Part shown: one piece after another, positions 1 to 9,520 of the stretch
How the letters are laid out: each line of letters begins with the position of its first letter
How positions within the stretch are numbered: the stretch's first letter is position 1
Assembly (NCBI RefSeq): GCF_022832975.1
Contig: NZ_CP094846.1
Location: forward strand, 1,151,501-1,215,500
DNA: 64,000 bases
Source of the DNA: Ornithobacterium rhinotracheale
GTDB lineage: Bacteria > Bacteroidota > Bacteroidia > Flavobacteriales > Weeksellaceae
Direction: 5' to 3'
Notes under the pieces: generated by a model
What the model was told of the DNA's origin: nothing
Database searches by the model: none
Seen by the model: only the letters and a program-made list of their open reading frames with translations
Translations under genes and position numbers: made by a program

Positions 1-1160
1 GAATCCGCAAGATATAAAGGCATTCGTTGTTTATAATTACCAAAATCAAGGTTTAATTTCTCTTCGAGGTCACGGGCTATTCCAGATACGCCATTTTCGT
101 GTATATAAATCCTTGATGGTTTTCCGTATAAGTCAGTATCTAATTGTGATGTTGTATGAATAATCTGTTGTGGATTGTTTTCAAATAAAGCGTTGATTGT
201 ATAGCCTTCAATATGTTCTATCGTATCGCAGAAGAGTAAATCTTCGGTTGAGAGTGTTTGTTTTTGCGAGTCTTTTTGCAGAATGATTAAATCGCTCCCT
301 ACTTCTGTTCCAGCATAATCCGTAAACAGGTTGTTAGGGAGCCGTACCGCCGAAACCAAGTGAGCCTGTTTGATTATTGCCTCTCTAATCGGTCGGTTTT
401 TGGGACTGTTGAGTACCCCTTGAGAGGTGATATAGGCTAATAATCCGCCTTCTTTAAGGGTGTCCATTCCCTTTAAAAAAAAGTAATTATGGATATTTTG
501 CGATGCTTGTTGCTTTGCCGAATCCTTACTCCTTGAAAAAGACAAATCAAATACAGATATATCTCCAAACGGTATATTACTGCTTATTACATCAAAGGAA
601 TTATTTTGTCGTTCTTCTATATTTTCAAATCCCTTAATTTTTATTTGGGTGGAAGGATATAAATGTTTAAGTACTTTCCCCGTTAGTAAATCTTTTTCAA
701 AAGCCGTTACAGATACATTTTGACTTGATTTAAAATGTTCTACAAAATTCCCTGAGCCTGCTGAGGGGTCTAACACTTGTTGGTATTGAAAATTTTGTTC
801 ATTAAGTACCGTTGAAAGAGCTTGTATGACTTCTGGTGGGGTATAAAATGAAGTAAGCACTGAGCTTTTAAGACCATCGATCATCCTTTTATAAGCTGAA
901 AAATCAGAAGCATTGACACGAATAAGCTCATACAACTTCTGAGTGGCTTCAAAATAAGGCTCATCGGACTTTGACCAAAAACGACGATCTTCCTCTTCGT
1001 TTGCTGGATTGAGTATAAATTTTAATCCTCCAAAACCTGAATATTTTCGGAGGATTTCTTTTTCTTCGTTTGTGCCCAGTCGCTTTTCTTGGTCTAATTG
1101 AAAAGCAACTTGTAAGGCTTGAATGTTTTGTTCTAAATGTAGTTTCTTATTGAACGCCAT
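1..1160 (-). CDS. N6-adenine DNA methylase-like protein of conjugative element, N-terminal part
   Basis: Only the first ~386 residues are present; the gene continues past the left edge. The start ATG at 1160-1158 overlaps the end of the upstream DUF1896 gene by 14 bp, indicating translational coupling. A Rossmann-type SAM-binding motif DPSAGSGN lies at residues 131-138, and an amino-methylase-like NIPF (variant of NPPF) at 195-198. This is the layout of the very large methylase/helicase proteins carried by Bacteroides-type conjugative transposons, in which a helicase region usually follows; that part cannot be seen here. The NPPF-to-NIPF change leaves real methylase activity open. Confidence 0.75.
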   Translation of the reverse strand, partial: MAFNKKLHLEQNIQALQVAFQLDQEKRLGTNEEKEILRKYSGFGGLKFILNPANEEEDRRFWSKSDEPYFEATQKLYELIRVNASDFSAYKRMIDGLKSSVLTSFYTPPEVIQALSTVLNEQNFQYQQVLDPSAGSGNFVEHFKSSQNVSVTAFEKDLLTGKVLKHLYPSTQIKIKGFENIEERQNNSFDVISSNIPFGDISVFDLSFSRSKDSAKQQASQNIHNYFFLKGMDTLKEGGLLAYITSQGVLNSPKNRPIREAIIKQAHLVSAVRLPNNLFTDYAGTEVGSDLIILQKDSQKQTLSTEDLLFCDTIEHIEGYTINALFENNPQQIIHTTSQLDTDLYGKPSRIYIHENGVSGIARDLEEKLNLDFGNYKQRMPLYLAD

Positions 1161-1584
1161 TTTCTTCAATCCATATTTGAATTTGTCCTGTTAGTTCAGT
1201 GTAAAGAGCATCATACGCTTGGGAGCCCTCAAAATCTTGATGTAAATTGTAATGCTCAAATACTTCAACGCAATAGGGGAACATTTTAAGTGCAAAGGCA
1301 CGGGCTTCATCGGCAGGGATTTCTCGGTCAAACTCATTGCTGACAACGCTATACACCATATCAAAAGGGGAAAAGTACAAACCTTCAAATAAGACTTCAT
1401 TTGCGATTCTACGACATTCCAGTACATCATTTCCCGCTTCAAACGCATTTTGATATGCCTGTGCAGCTAAATCCCCCCTTGCTTTGATAAACTCCTCATC
1501 AGATGCCAGATTAGGAAAACTCGTGTTTAATAGTTCTCTTAGTCGTAATTCGTAATACGAAATTTCTTTTTCTTGTGTTGCCAT
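1147..1584 (-). CDS. DUF1896 family protein of conjugative element
   Basis: A 145-residue protein beginning MATQEKEISYYELRLRELL. The open frame extends upstream to 1692, but the ATG at 1584 gives the usual family N-terminus and the upstream extension is AT-rich junk. No catalytic motif, signal peptide or membrane segment is visible. It lies between topB and the methylase-like gene and overlaps the latter by 14 bp, which is the usual position of DUF1896 genes in Bacteroidetes conjugative transposons. The function of the family is unknown to me; recognition rests on the N-terminal pattern and on synteny. Confidence 0.7.
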   Translation of the reverse strand: MATQEKEISYYELRLRELLNTSFPNLASDEEFIKARGDLAAQAYQNAFEAGNDVLECRRIANEVLFEGLYFSPFDMVYSVVSNEFDREIPADEARAFALKMFPYCVEVFEHYNLHQDFEGSQAYDALYTELTGQIQIWIEENGVQ

Positions 1585-1733
1585 AATTTTTATATTTATC
1601 AAATTTTTATTCATTTGCATTAATACCCACTTTTTGAGTATTAACGCAAACATTTCAAATAATAAGTTTAGATGTTTATCCATTAACGGCACTTTTCGCC
1701 GTTAAACACTTGTTACTTAAACTATTTTTTAGA

Positions 1734-3842
1734 TTACTTTCGTTTTCGTCTTCCTTTTTTATTTTTAGAGCGAGGCGGAAACTCAAATGAGGTAGAACCG
1801 TCTTCTTGAAGAACCAAATAAGCATCAAAACTTTTTCCCGCCTTACTTTTTAATCCTTTTAAAAGCGTTGTTTTTCCATTTTCCAGCAAAGCCATTATCG
1901 CTTCATCATTTACCTGTTTTCCGCAAACATTTCTGAAAAATAACCACTGACAATCATCTTCCATACATTTAGCAACTTTCTCATATAGGCGAACGCTTTG
2001 CTTTTTACAGATAGGACAAACCAATGTTGGTGAAGCAATCCCTTCGATTTCCATCGCTAAAAAATCTTCTGTAATTTTTTGGGTATAATCTTTCATCGCT
2101 TGTAAAAAATCTTCTGGTGGGAGTTGCCCTTCCTCAATTTCATTGAGAGAGGCTTCCCATTCGCCCGTTAATGCTACGTCAGCGATTTTTCGGTCTTTGA
2201 CCCATTCAAATACTTTCAATCCCTTTTCAGTTGGAACTATACTTTTCTTTTGGCGTTTGATATAGTTTCGTTTCAATAAAGTTTCTATGGTTGCCGCTCT
2301 AGTAGCAGGAGTTCCAATACCAGTACCTTTGAGTAATTGTCGTTGATTTTCGTCTTCCAAATCCTTACCTGCCGATTCCATAGCCGATAGCAAAGTCGCT
2401 TCCGTATATAATGCTGGTGGGCGGGTGTTTTTGGATAGAATTTGACTGTCCTTTACTTTTAAGGTATCTCCTTTTTGTAGTTCAGGAAGTTCTTGTGGGA
2501 TTTCCTCTTCTTTTTCTATTTCTGAAAAAGAACCATTGACCGCTCTCCAACCTGCGGATTGTATCGTACAACCTTTGATTTCATAATTTTTATGACCTAC
2601 TTCTACGATGATCTTCTGCGTTTCCTTGATACAAATTTCCGATACCGCTTCTAATAAACGCCCGGCAATCATTTTGTAAATGAGGGCTTCTTTCTTAGGG
2701 AGTTCGGTCGGTATTTTGTCAGTAATGAGCAGTCCGTGATGGTCGGTTACTTTTACATCATTGACGATACGCTTGGTAAGAGAGGAGCGTCTGAGTTGTT
2801 GTGCATATTTTGCATAGTCCTCATAATGCTCTAATTGTTTAATCAACAAAGGAATTTCTGCCCATACATCTTCTGAAATATATTTACTTCCTGTACGAGG
2901 ATAAGTGATGTATTTCTTTTCATACAAACTTTGAGCAATGTTTAAGGTTTCATCTGCCGAAAAACTATATTTTTTATTCGCCTCTTTTTGGAGTTCGGTT
3001 AAATCATAAAGTAAAGGCGGTTGTTCTTTTACCGTTTTCTTTTCTACGGAGAGCACTTCTGCATTTGAATTTCGCTCTGCGGATTTTTTCCATTCTTCTA
3101 CTTCTTCTTTTTTTTCCGTTTTTAGCGTGGAAAGGCTATTAAATTTGAGATGGCCTTTTTGATGCACTAACTGCAATTGCCAATACGGTTTTTTCTCGAA
3201 TTGGGTATGCGTGAGGTATCGCTCACAAAGCATGGACAAAGTAGGAGTTTGTACCCGCCCGAGGGAGTATACACCGCTTCCAGCGGCGATACTCAGGGCT
3301 TGGGTAGCATTGATTCCTACCAGCCAATCGGCTTGGCTACGCATTTGGGCAGCGTGATATAAAGGGTCAAATTGCTTTCCTGGACGGAGTTTTTCAAAGC
3401 CTGAAAGAATGGCTTTTTCTGTGAGTGAACTAATCCAAAGTCGCTCAAAAGGTTTTTGACAATTTAAGTAATCATAAATGTAGCGGAAAATTAATTCACC
3501 TTCTCTCCCTGCATCGGTAGCTACTACAATTGAATCGCATTGTTCAAATAAAGTTTCAATCACTTTAAGTTGTTTTAATACGCTTGCATCAGCTACATAT
3601 CCTTTATTTTCTCTCACTTGGCGGGGTTGTAGTTCAAACGGTTCTGGGAGTATGGGTAGATGTTCTTTTTGGAATCCTACACAACCATACGCTTCAGGCA
3701 TTGCCAATTGTACTAAATGTCCAAATGCCCAAGTAACGGCATAACCATTACCTTCTAGATAACCATCTTTTTTACTATTAGCCCCTAATAAATGAGCAAT
3801 TTCTCTGCCTACACTGGGTTTTTCCGCTAGGATTACTTTCAT
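1734..3842 (-). CDS. topB: DNA topoisomerase III (type IA), ICE-borne
   Basis: A 702-residue type IA topoisomerase. The N-terminal toprim domain has the glutamate in AEKPSVGR (residues 6-13) and the acidic motif DAGREGEL (110-117). The catalytic tyrosine is Tyr314 in the TYPRTG motif. The SLGRVQTPTL motif near 195-205 is the usual one following the toprim domain. A degenerate C-terminal zinc ribbon with CPIC and CMEDDC is followed by a lysine/arginine-rich tail. It relaxes negatively supercoiled or single-stranded DNA by transient 5'-phosphotyrosine cleavage. TopB homologues are a standard part of Bacteroidetes conjugative transposons and probably serve element transfer or replication; the host's own topoisomerases lie elsewhere. 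Confidence 0.93.
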   Translation of the reverse strand: MKVILAEKPSVGREIAHLLGANSKKDGYLEGNGYAVTWAFGHLVQLAMPEAYGCVGFQKEHLPILPEPFELQPRQVRENKGYVADASVLKQLKVIETLFEQCDSIVVATDAGREGELIFRYIYDYLNCQKPFERLWISSLTEKAILSGFEKLRPGKQFDPLYHAAQMRSQADWLVGINATQALSIAAGSGVYSLGRVQTPTLSMLCERYLTHTQFEKKPYWQLQLVHQKGHLKFNSLSTLKTEKKEEVEEWKKSAERNSNAEVLSVEKKTVKEQPPLLYDLTELQKEANKKYSFSADETLNIAQSLYEKKYITYPRTGSKYISEDVWAEIPLLIKQLEHYEDYAKYAQQLRRSSLTKRIVNDVKVTDHHGLLITDKIPTELPKKEALIYKMIAGRLLEAVSEICIKETQKIIVEVGHKNYEIKGCTIQSAGWRAVNGSFSEIEKEEEIPQELPELQKGDTLKVKDSQILSKNTRPPALYTEATLLSAMESAGKDLEDENQRQLLKGTGIGTPATRAATIETLLKRNYIKRQKKSIVPTEKGLKVFEWVKDRKIADVALTGEWEASLNEIEEGQLPPEDFLQAMKDYTQKITEDFLAMEIEGIASPTLVCPICKKQSVRLYEKVAKCMEDDCQWLFFRNVCGKQVNDEAIMALLENGKTTLLKGLKSKAGKSFDAYLVLQEDGSTSFEFPPRSKNKKGRRKRK

Positions 3843-3876
3843 GGATTTTTGTTTTTAAATGAATTACGATTAATCT

Positions 3877-5391
3877 CTACATTTTACGTCCACTTGAAGT
3901 TTTTTTAGCAGGAGTTTTAGGCTTTACCGTACGCTTAGTGGTCTTTGTCGTAGTGGTTTTCACTCCTTTGTTTGTTGCTTCTTTTTGAGTTTTTGTTGTG
4001 GATTGTGTAGTCGTGGTTTTATTCTCCTTGGCTTTTTTATTGATTTCTTTAGCCTGGCGTGTTACTTTATCTTCTTTTTGTTGCTTATTAGGATTTTGAA
4101 AAGTGAATTTTACTTTACCTGTTTCTTGATTATAGGTGAAATAGCCATTGTAAACTTTTCCCGTACTCTTACTTTCCAAGCCCTCTAAGTATACAGGTTT
4201 TCCCTGCGAAAAATCTTTGTATTGTTCTTCTGTAAGCTGTCTGCCTCTTAATTCTTTGGGGGCTTCTTCAAAAGTAGGTTGGGTATTGATTTTTTGTGTA
4301 AGATTGTCATCAAACAAAAATTCTACATAACGCTTTTCTGCATTGAATTGCACATTCGCATTAAAGGGTTCTCCTTTGTTTGAAGTCATCCCTTCTAAAA
4401 AGATAGGTTTTCCTTCCTTAAGCCTTTGTTTTTGTTCCTCATTAAGCTTAATACCCTTGATTTCATCGGGTATTTTGATGTATTCTTGACGCAAAGCAAC
4501 AATTTCATTTGTCAATTCATCAATACTGATGATTGATGGGATTTTTTCACCCGTTTTTACATTGGTAAGCTCTACCACGCGTCCCATATTTCCTGTCTTC
4601 AATAGATTTTCTTTGTCTTCTTGGGTAAATTCGTGCCCAAAAAAGGGATAATCTAATTGAGGTTCTTTGCGGATACCGTGAATGGAGACACTTACTTTCC
4701 CTTCGTTATCTTTCCGTAAAGATAAACGCGCGTCGAAACGGGTAACGGCACTTCCTAAGTTCATGCTAATAGGTACTAAGCGATCCGTTTTATACCCCTT
4801 TAGTAAGGGTTCTAATAAGTTTCGTTTTTCTAGGTATTCTTTTGAGAGACCTATGCTATTCATTGTTTCCCAATCAATATCGTCTACTTCGTAACGATGG
4901 TTTTGTTCTTGGGTTGCCTCATCAGATGTGTCTTGCGATGGGGTTTCATTGACCTCTTGGGTAGTTTCTTGTACTTCCTGAGTATCTTTTACTTCTTGGG
5001 GTTCATTGGTTTGTTCCATTGTATTTTGATTTTGAGATTGATATTCTTGTGGTTGAACTTTATAAGACTGTAAATCTTGGGGGGAAAGTTGAACTTCAAG
5101 TAATTTAGGAAAGGGAATTTTGAAAAAAGAAAAATGACTTGGATTTTTCACTTGCCTTAAAAAATTACTAAAGAAGTTTGAGAGTATATTTCCGTGAGGA
5201 TCCACTCTCATAAAATCTTGCTGGTGTGCTGGATCTGGAGGAACGGTTTCTAACTGACCGTCTTTATCCAATCCTTTTACGGCACGAATCTGTTGTTCCT
5301 CTTGGTCATACACAAGCAATAAATCCGTCCATTGTTCATCAATAATAGGCGTATTTTCTTTTGGATTTGTTTCTGTGGATTCGTTAGCCAT
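3877..5391 (-). CDS. DUF4099/DUF3945 domain protein of conjugative element
   Basis: A 504-residue protein. Residues ~1-95 form a conserved N-terminal region. A low-complexity Gln/Thr/Glu-rich linker (~100-165) follows, then a DUF4099-like segment with the IDWETMNSIGLSKEYLEK pattern (~172-190). Two DUF3945-like repeats come next (around EQKQRLKEGKPIFLEGM and EEQYKDFSQGKPVYLEGL), and the protein ends in a Lys/Thr-rich tail with TTTTK repeats. It lies 34 bp upstream of topB in the same direction, the usual order in CTnDOT-type elements. The biochemical role is unknown; the basic tail suggests nucleic-acid contact, which is only an inference. Confidence 0.75.
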   Translation of the reverse strand: MANESTETNPKENTPIIDEQWTDLLLVYDQEEQQIRAVKGLDKDGQLETVPPDPAHQQDFMRVDPHGNILSNFFSNFLRQVKNPSHFSFFKIPFPKLLEVQLSPQDLQSYKVQPQEYQSQNQNTMEQTNEPQEVKDTQEVQETTQEVNETPSQDTSDEATQEQNHRYEVDDIDWETMNSIGLSKEYLEKRNLLEPLLKGYKTDRLVPISMNLGSAVTRFDARLSLRKDNEGKVSVSIHGIRKEPQLDYPFFGHEFTQEDKENLLKTGNMGRVVELTNVKTGEKIPSIISIDELTNEIVALRQEYIKIPDEIKGIKLNEEQKQRLKEGKPIFLEGMTSNKGEPFNANVQFNAEKRYVEFLFDDNLTQKINTQPTFEEAPKELRGRQLTEEQYKDFSQGKPVYLEGLESKSTGKVYNGYFTYNQETGKVKFTFQNPNKQQKEDKVTRQAKEINKKAKENKTTTTQSTTKTQKEATNKGVKTTTTKTTKRTVKPKTPAKKTSSGRKM

Positions 5392-5480
5392 AGTATATTA
5401 GTTTTGATGGTTTTAATTCATTAAACTTTAAATTGTAGAACGAAAATAGAAGCTGTAAATAAGAATCTAATACGATTGTG

Positions 5481-5798
5481 TTATTTTGGCTTTGATTGAC
5501 CTTTTTTGGCTTTGACAGGGATACTAAAATGTTCTCTAATAAATTGATGTACATCTGATAATTTGTAGTAAATTTTCCCAGAAATCGTGTAATAAGGTAG
5601 TTTACCCTCAGAGCGATAACGCTGCAGAGAACGAGCTGATATTTTGAAGGTAAGCATTAAATCTTGATTGTCGAGTAATTCCTCTCCGTCGATGGTACTT
5701 CGTTTCTTTTCAGCTTTTTCAAAGCGTTCTGCAAGTAGGTCGAGACGATCCATCAGTCGTTCCATCCACATGATAAATTCCATTCGGTCGATATTCAT
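5481..5798 (-). CDS. Small helix-turn-helix (excisionase-like) protein
   Basis: A 105-residue protein with an N-terminal amphipathic/coiled segment (~1-35) and a MerR/excisionase-type winged-helix domain. The domain is visible as LDNQDLMLTFKISARSLQRY, then RSEGKLPYYTISGKIYYKLSDV. Such HTH_17 proteins are common next to the primase-like gene in Bacteroidetes conjugative transposons, where relatives control excision or transfer genes. It sits 20 bp downstream of the toprim/ATPase gene and probably shares its transcript. A related but distinct HTH protein lies at 7854-8201. Confidence 0.8.
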   Translation of the reverse strand: MNIDRMEFIMWMERLMDRLDLLAERFEKAEKKRSTIDGEELLDNQDLMLTFKISARSLQRYRSEGKLPYYTISGKIYYKLSDVHQFIREHFSIPVKAKKGQSKPK

Positions 5799-5818
5799 AA
5801 CGAGTAAGTTTTAGTGTT

Positions 5819-7882
5819 TTATTTTTGATTAAGTATTTTTTTCATGAGTTTGCCAATGCTTAATTGCTGTGGATTTTGGCTGTCCACAATCAATAATTCT
5901 TTGGCTTTGAGTTTTACGATGTAATTTTTGGCTGTTCGTTCCTGCACGCCGGTCAAGGCTCTGATTTCTTGTACCAATTCACTATATTCCCATACGGCTC
6001 TTTTTCTAAACAGAGGCGATACGAGGGTCGCTAATTCTGTGGTTTTATCTTTCTTTTCAATTTTCCTTTGAGTGCCACAATAACGATGCATTCCACTTTT
6101 AGCGTCCCATCGAAACAATATCTTGGGCAATTGGTTGGGGTCCCCTTTACGGATTTTCTTGGGTAATACCACAGAGCAAGCACTGCTTCGGTCTTGCTCT
6201 ACCGAAAGCACCGCAGAGGCTTTTCGTTGCAACTCCGAACCTAAATGCCCTCGAAGTTTTAATCCCCCTGGCGTTAAATGTAATACACATACCATACAGG
6301 TTTGGTAATGCCCTGCCAGTGCATACAATTCCTCTATCATTTCAATACTTTCGCTTTCATTATTGGCGGAACTTATTAAATCGGCAATACCGTCAATGAC
6401 TACCAGATGAATCCCTGAATACTCGTAGTATAAAGTATCCATACATTGTCGAATAATTTTCATACGCTCTTTTCTTGGAATTTGAGTAAGACAATAGGCT
6501 TTAAAATTTGAGGGCATTGCACCAAGCTGGGCTCGTTTGAGTAATATGGAAATGTTGTCGTACAATTGATCTGCGGATTGTTCGGTATCGAAAAATAAAA
6601 CCGCATGATTATCACAATAGGTTACATTGAGTCCTAATAAATCTATGGCGTGATTGCCCTGATATAAACTCCCTGCAATCATTGCAGCTACATAATGGCT
6701 TTTTCCCGTTCCTTCCCCTCCTGTAACGCCTAAAAGACTACTTTGCAATCCAATCGCTGCTTCTCTTAAAGCGATGATGGTCTTTTGCTTGGCGGGTGGT
6801 TGATGCCATTGAATTTCACAGGATTGTAATAAGGAAAGCCCTTGCTTATACTTTTTTTGAAGCATTTTCAAAAACAATGTTTTCAAATCCTTAGCAGTAT
6901 GACCTTGTTGAAAATAGTTTGAGATGTCTTTATTGTCTTTCGTTCCAGATAGAGGAAGTTCTAATACTTCGACTTGATCCTTTAATTTTTCTAAATGGCT
7001 TTGTACCGCCTTTTTTCCTGCATGATCCACATCATACAATAATACGATATGACGAAAGCGACCTTTTAAAGATTGGATAAGAGAGATGGGAATATGACTA
7101 TTTTCACTATTAAAACAAATGGCTGAAAAGCCTTTTGCATACAAACTCATCACATCTTTTTCTCCCCCTGTAATAAACAAAATATCATCACCTTCTAACA
7201 GTAATTGTTCCAATCCAAAACAATAATCCGTAGCAATACCTGCATATAGGAAACGATGTTTGGAAAAAGGACGATATATTTTGATGAGTTCCGCATTCTG
7301 ATATGAAAAAATAGGTTCGTTATCATTGGACGCTATTCGATAAGGCTGTCCTTTTTTATTGATGCTTTCAAAAGACTGCAAAGATTTAACGCCAAATGCG
7401 TCTAAGACAGTTTTTGTAATTCCAAAAGTTTTCCAGTAACGGATTTCTTTTTCGCTAAAATCCTTTTCTATTATCGTGTAGGGACGATAACCGGATGCTT
7501 CTTCTGCTCTTGCAGGACTGGTTTCCGTTCTGATTTCTCTTTGTGCTCGTTTAGAAATATTAGGTTCATAAGTCTCTAATCCTAAACTTAAATCCCGATT
7601 GATAATCTTTAAGATTTCTACAAAATCGTGAGATTGTTTGCAGTCCAAATCATATAGATAACCAACTAAAGAAAAGCAATCGCCGTTAAAGCGAGGATCC
7701 CCAAAATCTTTAATCCGATAGATGCCTGTTTTTTTATCCTTGTAAATATTACAAGAGGGATTTTTATCATCATAAAAAGGGTTTTTAAAGTTTTGTCCCA
7801 CTTTCCAATTCCCCGAAACATAATGACGAAATACTTCCAGCCCGTTATTGGTCTTACTTAAAATGTCTTCCTTTTTGAACAT
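5819..7882 (-). CDS. Toprim / RecA-like ATPase protein (primase-helicase-like)
   Basis: A 687-residue protein. The N-terminal ~100 residues resemble a primase zinc-binding/CHC2-like fold (NPFYDDKNPSCNIYKDKKTG) but lack a clear cysteine set. A toprim domain follows at ~235-300 (TGGEKDVMSLYAKG, then LLYDVDHAGKKA). A RecA/DnaB-like ATPase has Walker A GGEGTGKS with Lys394 and a Walker B-like strand VVIDGIADLI. The C-terminus looks like a winged-helix region (about 620-670). This matches the toprim plus AAA_25 (RepA-like) proteins of Bacteroidetes mobile elements, probably acting in element replication. The ATG overlaps the upstream HTH gene by 29 bp. Confidence 0.8.
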   Translation of the reverse strand: MFKKEDILSKTNNGLEVFRHYVSGNWKVGQNFKNPFYDDKNPSCNIYKDKKTGIYRIKDFGDPRFNGDCFSLVGYLYDLDCKQSHDFVEILKIINRDLSLGLETYEPNISKRAQREIRTETSPARAEEASGYRPYTIIEKDFSEKEIRYWKTFGITKTVLDAFGVKSLQSFESINKKGQPYRIASNDNEPIFSYQNAELIKIYRPFSKHRFLYAGIATDYCFGLEQLLLEGDDILFITGGEKDVMSLYAKGFSAICFNSENSHIPISLIQSLKGRFRHIVLLYDVDHAGKKAVQSHLEKLKDQVEVLELPLSGTKDNKDISNYFQQGHTAKDLKTLFLKMLQKKYKQGLSLLQSCEIQWHQPPAKQKTIIALREAAIGLQSSLLGVTGGEGTGKSHYVAAMIAGSLYQGNHAIDLLGLNVTYCDNHAVLFFDTEQSADQLYDNISILLKRAQLGAMPSNFKAYCLTQIPRKERMKIIRQCMDTLYYEYSGIHLVVIDGIADLISSANNESESIEMIEELYALAGHYQTCMVCVLHLTPGGLKLRGHLGSELQRKASAVLSVEQDRSSACSVVLPKKIRKGDPNQLPKILFRWDAKSGMHRYCGTQRKIEKKDKTTELATLVSPLFRKRAVWEYSELVQEIRALTGVQERTAKNYIVKLKAKELLIVDSQNPQQLSIGKLMKKILNQK

Positions 7883-8201
7883 ACGAGTGTGCTTTTTGAG
7901 TTAAACTTTCTAAGTAATCCGCTGTACTTTTTATCACATGAAATTCCATAAGTTGTCGGATGCTTCCTAAAGTGTAGAAGTATTGCCCATGAACTTTAGC
8001 ATAGGTGATTTCATTGTTCTGTCGCATACGCCAAAGTGTTTTTTCGCTTAAATGGAGGTATTGGCATACTTCGTGGTTATTGAGCCATAATTGGTCAATG
8101 ATTTCTGTTGATTGAGATTGTTTTTGGATATACGCTTTAATAAATTGTATTTCTTGGCGTAATTGCAGCCATTGGTTTTCTTCAATAGTGATTAGTTTCA
8201 T
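7854..8201 (-). CDS. Small helix-turn-helix (excisionase-like) protein
   Basis: A 115-residue protein with a winged-helix domain of the excisionase/MerR type. The pattern LWLNNHEVCQYLHLSEKTLW is followed by RMRQNNEITYAKVHGQYFYT, i.e. recognition helix then wing. Its 3' end overlaps the start of the toprim/ATPase gene by 29 bp, so the two are very likely one operon. It is a distant relative of the protein at 5481-5798. It lies directly downstream of a segment with two 17-bp direct repeats (8266 and 8410) that could be regulator sites. Confidence 0.78.
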   Translation of the reverse strand: MKLITIEENQWLQLRQEIQFIKAYIQKQSQSTEIIDQLWLNNHEVCQYLHLSEKTLWRMRQNNEITYAKVHGQYFYTLGSIRQLMEFHVIKSTADYLESLTQKAHSYVQKGRHFK

Positions 8202-8471
8202 TTCTTCTGATTTTATCGTTTATCTGGGGACAAAGTTCAGAAGACTCAGGCGATGATAACGCCAAGTTTTGCCAATGGGTAGATAGAAAATTAGCGCATT
8301 TTAACGAATTTATATTTATGCCTTAATAATCATGAATTTAGAGCAAAAAAAAGACGCTTAAAGCGACTGATGATCATCTTGAAATTAGTAAAGTAAGTAG
8401 TGTGAGTGCGTTTTGCCAATGGGTAGTTATGGGTGTTTTTCTCTTATGCCCAATAAATGGGCAAAAGCAAA
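8202..8471. promoter_or_regulatory. Intergenic control region with duplicated 17-bp motif
   Basis: The gap between the HTH gene and the RteC-like gene holds an exact 17-bp direct repeat, GTTTTGCCAATGGGTAG, at 8266-8282 and 8410-8426, start-to-start spacing 144 bp. A related inverted motif, gcccaataaatgggc, lies at about 8449-8463. An operator or recombination-protein site is plausible because the gap lies between an RteC-like regulator and an excisionase-like gene, but no factor can be assigned. No canonical TAnnTTTG promoter could be placed with confidence. Confidence 0.4.
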
Positions 8472-9314
8472 CTATAAATTTTTATTGATATAGTTTTGCA
8501 AAGAAGACTGTAATTGATCAATAAATAAGGTTTGAGATTTTGAACGAAATTTCATACGATGAAAGGAGTGATTAATATCCTTGAGTTCCACTTTAAATAT
8601 CCTTTGAAAAGCAAAAGAGATAGCACTCAGGTTGGTATTTCCATTGGAAATAGCACCAGAACAATATAATGCATAGATTAGCTCCACAAGGGCATTTTTA
8701 GAAGCACTCCATTCCAAGGAATGTTCAAAATCCTCTATATCTTCGTATTGTTTTTCAGTTGTTCTGAATAATAGATAATCATAAAATAACTCACGAGCGA
8801 TAATTCTAGCGACTAAATAGTCATAATAAGTAGAAAAATAGGGATCTAAATCAAAGACATGATTTTCTAATCCATCAGCAAGATTAATAGCGAAACGCTT
8901 AAAGTAGAGAGCATCTTTATCATTTCTGCCCGACCAATAATAGCGATAAAAATCGTCTGATTTTAGAAAATAATCATAACGCTTTCGGCATCTTTCCTCC
9001 TCATCACTAAAGTATTTTTTAGTAAAGTCATTGATAGAGGTAGGGCGTAGCATTTCTGTACGATACACTCTATTGTAAAAGATTAATTTTCCCTGAATAT
9101 TGGGTTTGATATGTCGAAAGAAATAGATTTCTTCATCATCATCTTCAAAGCCTTTTTGTAAAACCTCTTTACGAAATTCTTGCAATTTGTCATTTAGGTA
9201 AATCACTATCTTAAGTGCTTCCTGAGTAATTTGCTTGGTTTCAAACGTTACTTTTTTTTCTTCCTTTTCAATCTCTTGTTCAATTCGTCTGAACATGTTT
9301 ACATAATGCGACAT
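8472..9314 (-). CDS. RteC-like regulator of conjugative element
   Basis: A 280-residue protein from the ATG at 9314 (MSHYVNMFRRIEQE); an in-frame ATG at 9362 would add 16 residues and cannot be excluded. Family-like blocks are visible: EEIYFFRHIKPNIQGKLIFY in the N-terminal half, YYWSGRNDKDALYFKRFAI in the middle, and a C-terminal helical part ending RSKSQTLFIDQLQ, reminiscent of DNA-binding RteC C-termini. In CTnDOT, RteC activates the excision operon. Here it stands at the right edge of the element segment, with its own upstream region containing a long hairpin. Confidence 0.75.
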   Translation of the reverse strand: MSHYVNMFRRIEQEIEKEEKKVTFETKQITQEALKIVIYLNDKLQEFRKEVLQKGFEDDDEEIYFFRHIKPNIQGKLIFYNRVYRTEMLRPTSINDFTKKYFSDEEERCRKRYDYFLKSDDFYRYYWSGRNDKDALYFKRFAINLADGLENHVFDLDPYFSTYYDYLVARIIARELFYDYLLFRTTEKQYEDIEDFEHSLEWSASKNALVELIYALYCSGAISNGNTNLSAISFAFQRIFKVELKDINHSFHRMKFRSKSQTLFIDQLQSSLQNYINKNL

Positions 9315-9433
9315 ATTAGATTTTTTAAAATTAAGACTAAAAAAATAAGCATTAATTATCACAAACTAAAATAGGGAGAAAGAAGAAAATCAAACAAGAA
9401 ACAAAATTTACATTCAAATAAATCCTGTAATAA

Positions 9434-9520
9434 AACTTTGTATGTATTTGCAGGCTGCACGCCGCAAGCGTGCTCCTCTATGGATGCCGACTTGCAGCGT
9501 GCAGCCTGCAAAGCAAAGTT
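9434..9520. repeat. Long imperfect inverted repeat (22-bp arms, 22-nt loop)
   Basis: Arms at 9447-9468 and 9491-9512 (core TTTGCAGGCTGCACGC) pair with one mismatch over 22 bp. An additional 7-bp pairing, AACTTTG with CAAAGTT, lies outside at 9434-9440 and 9514-9520. The arms are much more GC-rich than the surroundings. There is no T-run of the kind expected for a simple terminator directly after either arm. It sits between the RteC-like gene and the toxin remnant, near the putative element boundary. It could be an oriT- or end-like structure, a cruciform regulator site or a small palindromic mobile repeat. Confidence 0.6.
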
